64,000 nucleotides of DNA from positions 5,766,001-5,830,000 of the forward strand of contig NC_003279.8 in the NCBI RefSeq assembly GCF_000002985.6. The letters run 5' to 3'. The notes beneath the pieces were generated by a model. That model was not told the DNA's origin. It was given only the letters and a program-made list of their open reading frames with translations, and made no database searches. The stretch's first letter is position 1. The number at the start of each line of letters is the position of its first letter. This stretch comes from Caenorhabditis elegans (lineage: Eukaryota > Nematoda > Chromadorea > Rhabditida > Rhabditidae). A program made the translations under genes and the position numbers. Of the stretch, positions 29,564 to 41,729 are shown one piece after another.

Positions 29564-32500
29564 CTAGACTAGAAAAAACGAGCTTGGTGACGATTTGTCC
29601 TTTGAAGATTGTGATTGATAGTCCGGGATATGATTTTCGTCCTGAAACTTGCAAATTTACTAATTTTTCTATTTATTCTTGATAATTACCGTTATATTAA
29701 CATTTGCAAACGTAGTTTGAAGAAGTTCCGCAGCTGTAGGCCGATCATTTGGAAGAAATTCAAAGCAATTATCGAAGAATCGTTTAACATCTGGTCTTTT
29801 GTCGGCAATATCAGGATAAGTTGGTTTTTGCTTGCGGAAGCAAAGCTGAAAGTTTACTTATTGATGGCAACAATTATTATCTTTAGACTCAACTATCTAC
29901 ATGTGTCTAGAATAAACATACCGCGAAGGCTATTTGATGACGAGTTTGTCCTTCGAATGGAACTTTTCCAGTCATCATATTGACTACGGTAGCTCCAAGT
30001 GCCCAAATGTCAACACTTCTACCGTAACCACTATAGCTTCCAGTTGTTTCATCCTTTTCCCCATATGAATAAATTTCTGGTGCCATGAATTGAGGAGTTC
30101 CGGCAGTTGTTTGAAACTCTCCGTATACTGTACTTGACTCGACAAGTCGCGAAGAACATCCGAAATCTCCTAATTTGAGTACGGTACACTTATCGAGGAA
30201 TATGTTCGCTGGCTTTATATCACGATGAATGATTTTATGAGAGTGAAGATACTGTACAGCCCGCAACAAGCTATTCGTATATTGTCGAACCATTTTCAAA
30301 TCCATTTTTCCGTGACAAATTCGTTCAAGTGTACCCTGTGAGCAATATTCCATGAATATGATGACGTCACTGTCTTCAACTTGAACACCATAATATTTGA
30401 CAAGATTCTCATGAATTAATTGACGGAAAATGTTGATTTCCGATTCGATTGCTTTATGGTTTTCGCGTTGAATTCGCATGACTTTTGCTGCAATGACACG
30501 ATGAGAATCAATATCCATTGCACGATGTACAGAACCAAAGCTTCCAGATGCTGAAAAATGATCATTTGATCATCAAATAAAATAGAGTTAAATCTACCAA
30601 TATGATCAAGAAGTGCCCATTGAAATGGAGCTTTTGTAGTAATCTTTTTGTCTGTGGCAAGAACAAAGTTTCTTCTGTTATCGTCTGTAATAACTTTCCC
30701 GATTTGCAGGTTGTCGTAATCCTGAAAAAATAAAAGTTTAGAATAACCATGCAAGTAGCAAAACTAGCGGACTTCATTCCAAGAATAAAACTCCAGCTAC
30801 ATGATATAAATATAACATCACAATTGGAAAAGCATCAATAAAATGTATCTAAAACACAAAAAAAACGAAAAACGTACAATTCTATTTCTCTTATCTTCAA
30901 GTTCTTGTAATTTCAACATTTGATTCTCTTTTCTAGTTCTTTTGTGATTTTCCATCGATGATGATGACGTTTTTGAACTTGTCGATCGTGTGTTTCTTTG
31001 CATTGGTGTTCCTGTGTTGCCTGGAGTTCCTATGTTGGATGATGACTTTATGACCTTTGCTTCAAATAATTTGACAAGATCATTAAATTCTTGGAATTGA
31101 TCATTAGTCATAATCTCTGGATTACTCCATCTTGGTTCAGTGATGTATTGAAGAAATGTGAATCCAGGTGATGCCCACATCGGAAGAGTTGGTGATGGAA
31201 TAGTACTTTTAACTTCAACATATTGCATCCATTGCCTTGTCAAAGCCAATGCTTTCTCGACCATTTCATTTCCAAGTCCATCCATAAACGAGTCGCTGAC
31301 TACTTTTGCCACGTCACGGTGAATTTGAAAAGCAACGAGAAAATGTTTTTCGAGTTTGAATCCCAAACTGGAGAGAGCACTTTTCTGCAAATCAATAGAA
31401 AATGAAAGTTTAAAGATTTGAAACAATTCTTACTTCTTTTGACTGTTCTTCTTTTGGCTCTAATCGAATTTCGGTTTTTTCAAGCAAAATCCCAATTCTC
31501 TTCCTTTCTTCGTCCAAATGTGGTAGCAATGATTCTTCCTGAAAAGAAATATTTTAATAATACATTTTAAAACTCTCACCGTAAGTTGTTGAATTCTGGA
31601 TGTGATCAAGAAGTTTGACGAGCACGCCGGTGAAATGCATTTTAAGAAGTTTTTGTATTTATGTTCCATGTCTGCGCGGATACTTCCATTTGCCAAACAC
31701 AAAATAATATCCTAAATGAAAATAATTAGAATGCTTATGACACAACATTTATGGTTTTCTTCAAAAATACGGTACCTGGTCTCGACACGCTTTTTTTGTC
31801 AAATACAAACGAGTGTGTGCCTTTAAAAATTACTGTTGTTTCAAACTTTCGTTGAAGCGGTTGTTTTTCAAAAGTTTTGCCATTAGAAATTTTGTTTATT
31901 TACTTGAGAACCTGAAAAACATTTAAAAACACACAATTCTTTATCAAAAATTGTCGAGACCAAGTACCGTATTTTTACGGCTAAAATCGCAAAATTTTGG
32001 ATTTGGATAATATGAGTTTCTATTTTTCTGAACAACAAGAAAACTTACATCACGCAGCCACCTATAACAAATTCTTGTCTCCTCGTCAATCACAATCTTG
32101 ACAACTCGTCCTTTCCAGTGCTTTCTCAGTTTGTGATCTTTGTCTGGTACAATAACAATACATCCATCATCTATTTTTCTTCCTTCAGATATTGCCAGCA
32201 TACATGTCTCGACGTAAGCTTTATCGACCGATGTTCGATAGACGAAAAGCACGATCTTTAGATTTACATGATCATCGTCATCATTAACATCGCCTTGCTC
32301 ATCTGAAGCCATTGTGAGCTGGATTAGGCAGAAATCAGGAACCATTTCATGAAACATTTGAGCTCGATCGACTCCTGAACGAAGCTCGTAACCAACTGCA
32401 TCATGACTATCGTTGAGAGTAATTCTCAGAAGGGAAAAGATCCGAAGTTCTCGTTCCTTGACTTCTCGAGTTAATGAGTTCAATTCTAGCATGAACCTAT

Positions 32501-35286
32501 GTTTAGCCTTTAACTCAACCAATGGTTTCTTAGGTGATCCGATTGTGATCATATCTTCATCATCCTCTTCATCTTCATTTTCAGAATCTGTATTATACAC
32601 GTAACGATTTTTAATGTCTTCAATTTGATCATCTGCATATACTTCCACAACTTCTCGTATAAGAGATTCTACGATGTCACAATAAGTTGTACACAACAAT
32701 TCCAGAGCAGACTTCACTGATTTTGCACATTGGACAGCTGACGACCATTCCATTTCTAATCGTGAGAACAATAGAGGTGGATCTTTTCGAACAGAATCAC
32801 AATTTGACCAGCATTTCACATAATGTATATATTTCTGAAAAAAACAATATACCAAATTAATAATAGTGTAATTATTACCTTGAAAACATCTAAAACATAA
32901 GTATTATATTTAAGTGGATACAGAAATCCGGGCATTGCACACTTTGAACACATAGATTGCAAAATGGTCAAGTAATTCTTTTTAATTCGCACAGCTTCTT
33001 CCACACAATCTCTAGAATCTGTTATCATAGCATCGAATGTGAGCTCATCAAGTAAACAAGAGTCTGGTGGTTCAGTGGCTGCACGAATTTCAAGCCAATG
33101 AACAACCAGTTGCATTGGAACTGCGACGAGAAAGAAGAATAAATTATTGAGAGGAGGAAGATTGAGAGAAATCGATGTACTATTGCAAAATCTCCATTCA
33201 ATCATATCACCATATCTATCTTTCATAGTTTGACTGAAAGGAAATGATGGCCCATTTGAAGCTGTTGCAGCTGCATATGATGTTGGTGGTTTCTGCATCA
33301 GAATCGCTGTTTTCACTAATGTTAGCTCGATTATTTTCTCGACTCGAGACAAAACTTTCTTCATTCCTTTCAGATTTAGACTATTTTTAACGTATTCCAG
33401 AAATACGGCACGAACGTCTTCTAATGCGAATATTTTGTTATTCTCATCTAGTGGGCGGAACCAACATTCCTCGGCGTCTGGCATTGTTTCAATTTCAAAC
33501 AAAACTCCGAGCTGAAAAAAAAATCGAATTAAATGTTTTGCAGTATCAGATTATTCCATTTTCTATCGTAATTTCACAAGATTTTGACATGCGTTCATAA
33601 AAGCGCACGAATTATTATTAAGATGAGTCTCGGTTGAAGACAACCAAATTTGTAGTTTTTTTTTAATCTTGCAAAATTACTATACTTCCGAAACTTACCG
33701 CTTTGAACTTGTCAGTTAAATCATCTAATGTATTGAGCCAAACTCTCATCGATGTCATTCTTCCTTCAAGAAGTTTTTTTTCAGCCTCTCCTCGATCCAA
33801 TTCAACCACTTTCCATAATGCATTTTGATTTGGGAATAAATCAACAAGAGTCTCATATTTATCAAGTACATCACTGACTCGTTTTCTCGCATCACGTAGA
33901 TTTTCACAGTAATCAGGACTGAATTCCATTCGACGATTAAGCGATTCGAAAGGTGAATCATCTGAAAATGCTTTTCATTACTTTGAGTAAGAAAGGTAAG
34001 AGAAAACTCGAAAGTTACCGAGATATAAGCTGCCGTTTTTTTTTTAATTAATTTCTGGCAAAGATGGATTTTTTTTTTGGTTTTTTCGGACTAAAAAACC
34101 AAAAAAACTGTATTGTAAAAAATGTTGATTTTTAGAAAGGTGGTTTTTTTTGTTGGTTTTTTGGCGAAACTTTAATTTTCGTACAATAAAAAATACCTTT
34201 ATCATTTTTTCCAACTTCAAACTTGAATTCCTTAATCATATCCATAACCATCATGTATTGTTTTCGAGCTTTAACAATTTTCTCATCTTCAGCAATCCAT
34301 TCCGATTTTCCGATCATCACATCACGACCTGTAGAGGTTGTTGAAAAATATGATTTTAGAATGAGCCAAAGAATATTTTCAAATGTGTATCTTGTATGTT
34401 CACTTTCTTCAACTATCAATCTCTGGAAATTTTTAATTAATTGAAAAAGCATTATTATTTAATTAAACACCATAGTCTGTCCAAACTGAGGACAATTCAT
34501 CAACCGCTGTGACATTTGAATTTGTTTGCTCTTTTCACCATCAGCCTTTTTCAAAAACTGTGTGATTTCCATGTGAAGTTTGCTTCGATCCGCACCTTCC
34601 AACTCATCCAATGCGTCTGATAACGATTCAACCGAAAGATTTTGTTGAGGAGCCATGGAAAGTGCGGTACTGTAGAGAAGAATTGGTCGGTGATTGGGAT
34701 GACTGATAACTCGATCATTACTATCACTGGAACTCGATTCTGCTGAAGGAAGGTAATTCTGAGAATTTCGGTTACTTCTCTCAAGAATTGGAATGCATCG
34801 ATATGTGCAAGAAGATGAGGAAGTCGGTGAAGCCTAGAATATAAATATAATTACAAAAATCTTTCTACAACCATCGTCATACCGCATATCCTTCGTCGTC
34901 ATACATGTCATCGTACATATCACGATCTCGTTCAGTTTTGCTCTTTTTTCGTTTAACTGTAATATTTAGTAAAATTAACTTTTCTTTTTTTAACTAATTG
35001 GTTCAATTTTTCGTACTTTTCGTAGAGACCGTTGCGACACCAAGACTTCTTCTTCCCATGTATTCCCGTTTTGAAGTATTCATCCTTGTCGCCACTTTTT
35101 TCATTATTCTGAAAACTTTTTAATTGGTTTTAATGGTATTTCTCTGTTAAAATATCGTTCATAGCTTTTTTGTCTATTTCAATCAAGAAAATCATACGTT
35201 TTTCTAACGGCTTCTCCAACTGTTTCGTCGTCAATCGTTGGCATACTTTTGCATCTTTTGATTCTTTTGTATTGATTACTACTCAT
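29564..35286 (-). CDS. mtk-1: MEKK4-type MAP kinase kinase kinase MTK-1, 1418 aa
   Basis: Serine/threonine MAP3K of the MEKK4/MTK1 family, acting upstream of MKKs in JNK/p38 stress signalling; in C. elegans it is linked to GADD45. Fifteen exons on minus: 35286-35198, 35108-35017, 34956-34883, 34833-34471, 34422-34197, 33961-33699, 33511-32879, 32834-32049, 31711-31580, 31538-31434, 31384-30878, 30721-30598, 30550-29922, 29845-29690 and 29641-29564, total 4257 nt in frame. The kinase domain is at the C-terminus: glycine loop GASGSFGSV (about 1132-1140), ATP lysine in VIAAKVM (K1155), catalytic HRDIKPANIF, LGDFGCS, MAPEI and WALGATVVNMMTGK. The ~1000-residue N-terminal region is helical, as in MEKK4. 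A 13-nt leader follows the acceptor at 35300-35301. Confidence 0.94.
31763..31976. repeat. Inverted-repeat element in mtk-1 intron 8
   Basis: The left arm AAAAATACGGTACCTGGTCT, continuing CGACAC, is mirrored at the right by the inverse of AAAAATACGGTACTTGGTCT, continuing CGACAA. Arms are ~25 bp with about 2 mismatches in a ~214-bp element. The core contains GTGTGCCTTTAAAAATTACTGT, a motif of a very common Caenorhabditis dispersed repeat. It explains why this intron (335 bp) is longer than most of its ~50-bp neighbours. Confidence 0.8.
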
Positions 35287-35301
35287 TTTGTCGAACAATC
35301 T

Positions 35302-35871
35302 GAAAAATATTATTTTTTATAGTTTTTTAAATAAGCTTTTAAAATATTCACAATTGGAATTAAAGAATAATAATTGCCAAAAATATATAAATCATACGTC
35401 GAGGGTTAGAGGATTTTGTCTAGATACTCTTATAATAGTCCAAAGTAACCAAAATTAAACAAGACTCCAAAATCGCTTGAATTTCATCTTTTTTTTTGTT
35501 GGTAATTTGCCAGTAGATATACCGCATGTTTGAACTCCTACTCTGGCTAGATGCAACTAATATATACAATTCATTAAATATATATTCTTTGTTGAAAAGT
35601 CTCACTATGAAATTAGGCTATTATAGCACAACAATTATTACTCCAATCTTAAGATATCATTTGTGATTGTTACGTCAGCCCCCATATATTGCAATTATCA
35701 TAATGGGAAAAACAAATTTTATTAAATTTTCAGATGAAGCTATAATCACTTCAGGATTTACATAAAAAATGTCTCTCTAACGTCATTCCAGTGGCAGGTG
35801 AAATAAGCCCAAGATTGCCTAACAACCAAATCAGCGTGCTGTGCCAATAGCATTCTCATTTCATTCAAATC
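35302..35871. promoter_or_regulatory. Divergent spacer between mtk-1 and the srz gene
   Basis: 570 bp between two divergent start codons, so it probably holds both promoters. AT-rich, with no clear TATA box or named site. Confidence 0.4.
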
Positions 35872-37266
35872 ATGAATAAAACTCTTCGACTTCAAGATCT
35901 ACCAAATGCATATTTAGTGATTGGAGGAATTGGTGCGGTTCTACTGATTATCTATTTAATTAGCATTATTGTTATATTTCCATTGTACGTATATGTGTAT
36001 CGTTTAAATCGGAAAACAGAGAAACTGGTTAGTTAGGAAATACCTGATTTAATTAAACGTTTTCTGAAACAAAATTTATTTAATACATTTTAGGCATATT
36101 TTTATCCAATTACAAAACATTTTTATTCTGTCATCTGTTCCATGCAGTTTTACATTTATGTAACTTTATCGATCGGAGCAATTACTTGGTTATTTTTGTA
36201 AGTTAATATGAACTATTATGAATGAGAACGAACTAATTTAAATGTTTTATAATTATTTTAACTTTAGTGATTTAACTGCTGCCGGATGTGTTTTTATAGT
36301 TTCCCTATTCTTTGCATATTTTGTGGCAATTACAGTTACAAGTGTTCAAAATGTCCTACTTTTTATTCTCGCTCTCCGTCTTTTCATGATCTTATTCTTT
36401 CCTAATTTCAAAAAAGTTATCTCAATAAATCAAAAAAGTTTCCAAGCAACACGGAATCTGCTATACATAGTCTATTCACTAATTCAAATTATTTCTAAGC
36501 TCGTAAAAATATTTTGTGGAACTGAATCGGCTGCATATGGTGTGCGTACTTTCCCAGAAAATATGTCACTGATTGAAAAAAATTTTGATGTCATATATGA
36601 TGAATGTTCATCAACTATCGACTTAATATACGTGGTAATTACTGGTTAGGTTTTCAATTTAACAACAAATAACACTGATTTTAGCGTATTTATGTGGCTG
36701 GAGACATATTGGTTATGTTCGCTGCCATTATGTATGTAATAATGTTTATGAAGATCCGGAGATGGAGCAAGATGACTGGAGATCAACTAAATAATCCCGA
36801 GAAATATATTTTCTATCAAACAGTTCTAATAGTTGTTACAAAACTTTTGGCTATCAATGTTATTCTCGTTATGTGCTATCAAGACGGATACAGTGACGAT
36901 TGGGTAAGTGAAACTACTGACAAAAGACTGATGAATTGACTTCTATTATTCCAAATTCAGGCATTTGGAGCATTTGTTGTATCTGATGTTTTAACTACAC
37001 CTTTCGTGATTCAAGGTTCATATCTTCTATGTAATCGCACAAATGTAGACACAGTTCTGTCGATTCAGTTCAAAACGATGAAAACTTGGAAGATGATAAT
37101 TTGTGGTTTAGGATCCGTTGCAGAAGGTAGACAGAGACGGAGGGAATTCAAAATGAGAATATATGCAGCAAAAAAGAAGGCAAAGGATTTGATTAGAGGA
37201 TCAGGCAAAGATGGTACCATATCGAAACCAGGTGCCTATATAATTCCAGTAGCTCAGACCCCATAA
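35872..37266 (+). CDS. Serpentine chemoreceptor, class Z-like (srz), 383 aa
   Basis: Seven-transmembrane nematode chemoreceptor, expected in sensory-neuron membranes; ligand unknown. Five exons: 35872-36027, 36094-36197, 36268-36634, 36685-36903 and 36961-37266, total 1152 nt. Class Z features: FPLYVYVYRLNRKTEK after TM1, PITKHFYSV before TM2, LALRLFMILFFPNFKK at TM3, and NPEKYIFYQTVLIVVTKLL before TM6. The basic C-terminal tail (about residues 325-383, with RRREFKMRIYAAKKK) is cytosolic. It is intact with no stops or frameshifts. Codon use is AT-rich. It stands alone here on the plus strand between two minus-strand genes, whereas many srz genes sit in arm clusters. Class assignment rests on motif memory; another SRG-superfamily class is possible. 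Confidence 0.8.
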
Positions 37267-37284
37267 ATCGTGTTTTATCTGAGA

Positions 37285-37290
37285 AATAAA
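37285..37290 (+). terminator. Poly(A) signal of the srz gene
   Basis: AATAAA 19 nt after the stop codon, giving a very short 3' UTR. Confidence 0.7.
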
Positions 37291-38086
37291 GTTTCTAATA
37301 CAATGATTAGATTGATTTTCATTCTACATATATTCGGAGTATCAAACTAAATACAAGATGTAAACTGGCAATTTAGCCAGGCAGTATTTCCCAGAAAAAT
37401 GAATTACAATCTAATTTCGCAGAACTTTTATAAAGCGTAAACTATATGTTTCTTCTCAGGATAAAGTCAAGGAGAGTAATTTAATAAAAATGAACAATTT
37501 TAGTTTTATTTTCTTTTCTAGAATAGGGTTTCAGAGAAAATCGGCAAACGGAAATAGTTTTCTTCATGAAAATATAAAATTTCCAAAAAGCTTTAGAATT
37601 GAAAGTGTGAATTTTGAGAATACATCAATGCCTTTTTGGTATTTGAGCAATGATTTTGAAACATTTTAAAATAAATTAAAAAACTCACGTCTCCCCTTTC
37701 GAGGTGAACGCTTTTCTTCGAAGTCCAATTTTCTGAAATTATTCATTTCTTTAACTGGAACATAATTCAATGATACAATTTTCAAAAAAAAAGTAATTTT
37801 TCTGGACGATTCGAGAAAAATCGACTTTGAACAAGTCCCGCCCACATCAATCGATAATATTTTCAAATTGAGCTTTTTCACTTCAAAATTGAAAAAAATT
37901 TAAAGATAAAATAAAATAGAGTGAAAATTCAACTCATCACAATTAGCCAATTGAATAATGCAATCCAAATTATTTTATAAAGATAATAAATCCACTCAAA
38001 TTACAAATACAACCAAAAAAATTATACAAACCCGAATGATGCGTTAAAATTTATACAATCAATAAATTATTTCGAAATAAATTATG
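37291..38086. other. Convergent spacer between srz and vps-51
   Basis: 796 bp of AT-rich sequence containing the vps-51 3' UTR. Nothing further was recognised. Confidence 0.5.
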
Positions 38087-41000
38087 CTAATATCCCAAAC
38101 TAGAAGCTTGTGAGCTCGGACGGTTAGCTGGAGGTTGTTCGCAGAGTTGAGCCAATCTAGATGGATGTACGAGAACTGGATCTTGACATCTTTTCAGAGC
38201 GGAAGATAATGCTTGATCAACCATCGAATTTACCACAACCTGAAAAATAATTACAATTAATTAGTTTTAACTTTTTATTTATTGTATAACTTTTTAAAAA
38301 GCTTTTCTAATTAAACTATTTTTTGGAAAAACATTAACTTTTCAGTTAACATTAAAAGCGTGTGATGAAATGTGTTTTAGAAAGATTGAAATTCGATAAG
38401 CGTATTTTGTCATCATTTTGTGCGACAATAATAAGTGGTTTGTTTGCAAAAATCGTTCGCTACTCAGTTCGTGTGTCAACAGAGAAAGAGAGCACCCGTG
38501 TCCCATCTCAGGAAGACCACTGAAAATCATGGCCAAGCGTATTTTTGGTATTCTGACCGACTAATTGCAGATAAAAGTATTGGATTTTTCAAATTTACAA
38601 ACAGCTCGGCGAAATTTTTATTCTAGAAACTTTAGTTACCTCATCCGATACAAGAGCAGCTAAACATCGCTGTAAATAATAACAATCAACTTGCACTTGT
38701 TCTACACCAAACTTCGAATATGTTTGTAAACGAATTGATTCGATGAAGATCTTCAACACAACCTTCACAATCACAGTGATGATAGAAGCTCGATTGAACT
38801 GAAATTTGAGCGAAATTAATGGAAAAAACAAGAGTATTTCTTACGTGAATTTGTAGATGAAAATCGATTCTTTCACACCACAATGAATCTCTGGCGGCAT
38901 CGAGAGCAGTTGTGATTGGACGACGACTGAAAAAAAAACAAATAAATCAATTCGGATGCAAGAAAAAATACAGTAGCACTTTAAAACTATTTATTTAGAA
39001 CATTCATAGGGGTAACAACAGGCGCCAATGTGTTCCGATGTGTTCATTTGACAAGACACTATTTCCATTTTATAACGGTAATTGGAAATAACCTCATATC
39101 TTTGTTTTTTACTTTGGAATAACCTATTTGAATTTTCCTTACCTTACTCTAGAATCTTTTGGTTTTGAATCTCCACCGAGCAATAAAGTCAGTTCACTGT
39201 CACAAGTGTTCATCTCTTCCACTAAACGACGTACAGAAGCTCTAAAATCAAATTTCTATAAATTATTTGAAACACAGTTCCTATAAAAGCCTACCTTACA
39301 GCACTTGGAGTGGCAGCTGGTTGAACCAACATAGCACATCCTTTAATCAAAGTCTCTCCCATTGATAACCCCGTCTTTTCTGCATAACATCTCACAAGCT
39401 TCTGAGCTCTTGTCTTTACTTCTGACATTACTACAGTAATATCTGTGAGCCCATCATCCGGAGAGAGTGAGAATTGTTCTCTGCATAAGTTCAGAAGATA
39501 AACTGCAGATTTGTTTGATAGATGTTGTAGGGCAACTGCGAAAACTAGATGAACTCGAGGATCAACGAAGCGAATCTCACCGGCTCCGGATTCTAAGAAT
39601 GAAAAATTATTTTTAATTCATTATTTTAATAGTATAACTATAAGGATAAGCAACTTACCGTATTCATCAGCAAGTTCGGAAAATCTATGAAAAGCTTGTA
39701 CAAGTAGACGTTCATGTGCATTAAATGAGAAAGATTGACGGAACTCGTCTGGTGGAAGATTAGCAAATGTGACATCGCTAGCTGTGAACAAGAGCAGATT
39801 TGCAAGAGCGGTCTGGAAAATATTAAAGATTTAACAGCATATTTTTTTGGAGAGAACAGTCAGAATAAAGTGAAAAATTTACCTTGACTTGGTGAACAAA
39901 AACTTGTTCAATTTTGCTTGCTAAAGCGGATAAATCCTTTTCTTCATTAATTAATGCTTTTCGAACTTCATTCAAACCATTTTTGAGTTCTTCTTTTATT
40001 CTTGTCAATGATAAATCAATCTCGTGTTTTGATACTGCATTGATTAGTTCGATAGTTAATGGAAGAAAGTCAAGTCCAGGAATCACATAGCGGCAGGTTG
40101 AGATTTTTCGAAAATATCTATCAAGAGCCCGGACGACAATTGAACAGTCTTTTGCATCACTTGATGATAGAAAAACTTTTGAAACCAAAGCATGCAGAGA
40201 ATTCATTTCCGTCTGTAAAAAAACTTTAATTTAATCCAAATCGTTTTTAAATTAACAAACCTTCAAAACCGTAATAAGATCTTCTCGTTTATCCTCAAAT
40301 AATCGATCATGAGTTGTTGCAATCAGAGTGAGATTTGGAATAAAACTCTCAGAAGCTTTATCAACGAGATCCAAAACATCCGAATGATTTGCTGATAATT
40401 CTTTCAAATCTACTCTTAAAGATTGTTCTGAACACGTGAGCAACACTTTCTGAACTTCATCTTCATCTCTTCCAATTGTTAATAATAAATCTACAGCTTC
40501 TGATACTAATTCTGCACCAGAAGCCGGATTTCGCAGTTGATCCATTAATTGATTTTCCGTCATATCATAAATTTTCTTACTTTTTTGAAGAACTAATTGA
40601 ACTGTTGGAACGTCTTTATACTGCGATAGTGACTCTTCTGCTAATTTGAACATTCGAAGAACTTCTCCATAGTTTCGCTCATCGAATTCACTCTGGAAGT
40701 TGTTTAGTTTGATGCAATATGAAAAAAAAGTTTTAAAATTAAAAATGTTACCCGCAGAACATGAGGAAGATCGAAAATATGCTTCAAACTATTCACAACT
40801 TTATACGAGCTTCCCAATTGTAGAATATCGTCACGTTTTTCGCCCAAAACTCCGTCAAGATTCCCAATTAGAGTCGATATTGTCGACATACTTCGGCTGA
40901 GAGATTTCATTTCCTGAAAATTAACATTAAAATTGTCTGATTTTATTATTATTCGAAAACTAACAGAATCGAGTTGCGTGAATTCATCTTGTATTTTTCG

Positions 41001-41241
41001 AACCGTATTTGTCGCAGTCAGAAATTTATTGTAATTTTCGTAGACTATTTGATGTACATCTGAATCAAGCCTTCTCACAGCTGAAACCATCTCCTCCTCT
41101 TCTTTTACTAATCCATCAAGCGACTTTTCACGGAGTAATCTGAATTAATAATATTTATCAGTGCATATCTCTGAAAACTAACTTGACGACAAATGCTTCG
41201 ACATCAAAATCCGGCTTTGTGACGTCCAAAACACTAGACAT
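38087..41241 (-). CDS. vps-51: GARP/EARP tethering subunit VPS-51 (Fat-free homologue), 700 aa
   Basis: Subunit of the GARP/EARP complexes that tether endosome-derived vesicles at the trans-Golgi. Eleven exons on minus: 41241-41183, 41139-40965, 40913-40752, 40692-40261, 40212-39883, 39812-39659, 39592-39295, 39241-39143, 38926-38845, 38798-38640 and 38239-38087, total 2103 nt. The N-terminal Vps51/Vps67 domain is clear: [20 protein letters not shown], then helical [20 protein letters not shown] and [20 protein letters not shown], then [16 protein letters not shown]. The remainder is mostly helical, typical of CATCHR-type subunits. The leader is only 13 nt after an acceptor at 41255-41256 and contains a start-stop ATG-TAA. 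I recall this gene in C. elegans as vps-51, essential for dense-core vesicle and lysosome traffic. Confidence 0.92.
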
Positions 41242-41706
41242 TTTACATTCAATACTGAAAAATTAAAGAAAATTCAGGAAAACTCGAGAATGAAAAAAAA
41301 CAGATTTGAGACACCATCAATACAAAGGGAACGAAATTTGGGGGAAATGCTGGTTGCCGAAAAAATAAGTAGAAGGTAAGATGTGTTCAACTGGAACATA
41401 CATTTTCTGAATTGCAAACTCGATTTCTCTCACATTCACAATTTTTAATCACATTTAATGCTTCAGTTTTAGAAAGTTCTGAAGTATCCTCTTCTTCCTA
41501 TTCAGTTTCTCAAAATCGATGGTGTCTCCAGGACGTGCACAAATGCGCTCTATTGCGAATTGTGGAACATCATTGCGCGCGCGACTAGAAAAAAATGAGC
41601 GCGTTCTTGAAAATTATTTTGCTTTCTCTAATTTTAAACGATTTCGATTACATTTTATCTGAACTTTCTTGGGTTTAATCGAATAAAAAACACAAAAATA
41701 TTCTTC
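41242..41706. promoter_or_regulatory. Bidirectional promoter of vps-51 and lin-35
   Basis: About 490 bp between divergent start codons. It contains a CpG-rich core, GCGCGCGCG at 41575-41583 and GAGCGCG nearby, in otherwise AT-rich DNA. This resembles but does not exactly match the E2F consensus TTTSSCGC. Confidence 0.5.
41243..41248 (-). promoter_or_regulatory. Minimal start-stop uORF (ATG TAA) before vps-51
   Basis: On the minus strand the leader after TTTTTCAG reads TATTGAATGTAAAATG. An ATG followed directly by TAA sits one nucleotide before the main ATG. Such elements can hold scanning ribosomes at the start site; whether it acts here is untested. Confidence 0.5.
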
Positions 41707-41708
41707 AG
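41707..41708 (+). other. Probable trans-splice acceptor of lin-35
   Basis: ATTCTTCAG lies 21 nt before the ATG at 41730; no upstream in-frame exon was found. Confidence 0.5.
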
Positions 41709-41729
41709 ACTGGTAAAAACTTCTTCAAT

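Noticed and set aside
36242-36649. Separate small membrane-protein gene
   Set aside because: It is exon 3 of the srz receptor read from an intronic ATG; flanking exons join in frame.
41573-41583. GCGCGCGCG in the lin-35/vps-51 promoter as an E2F site
   Set aside because: CpG-rich and suggestive, but it does not match TTTSSCGC; kept only as a note in the promoter entry.
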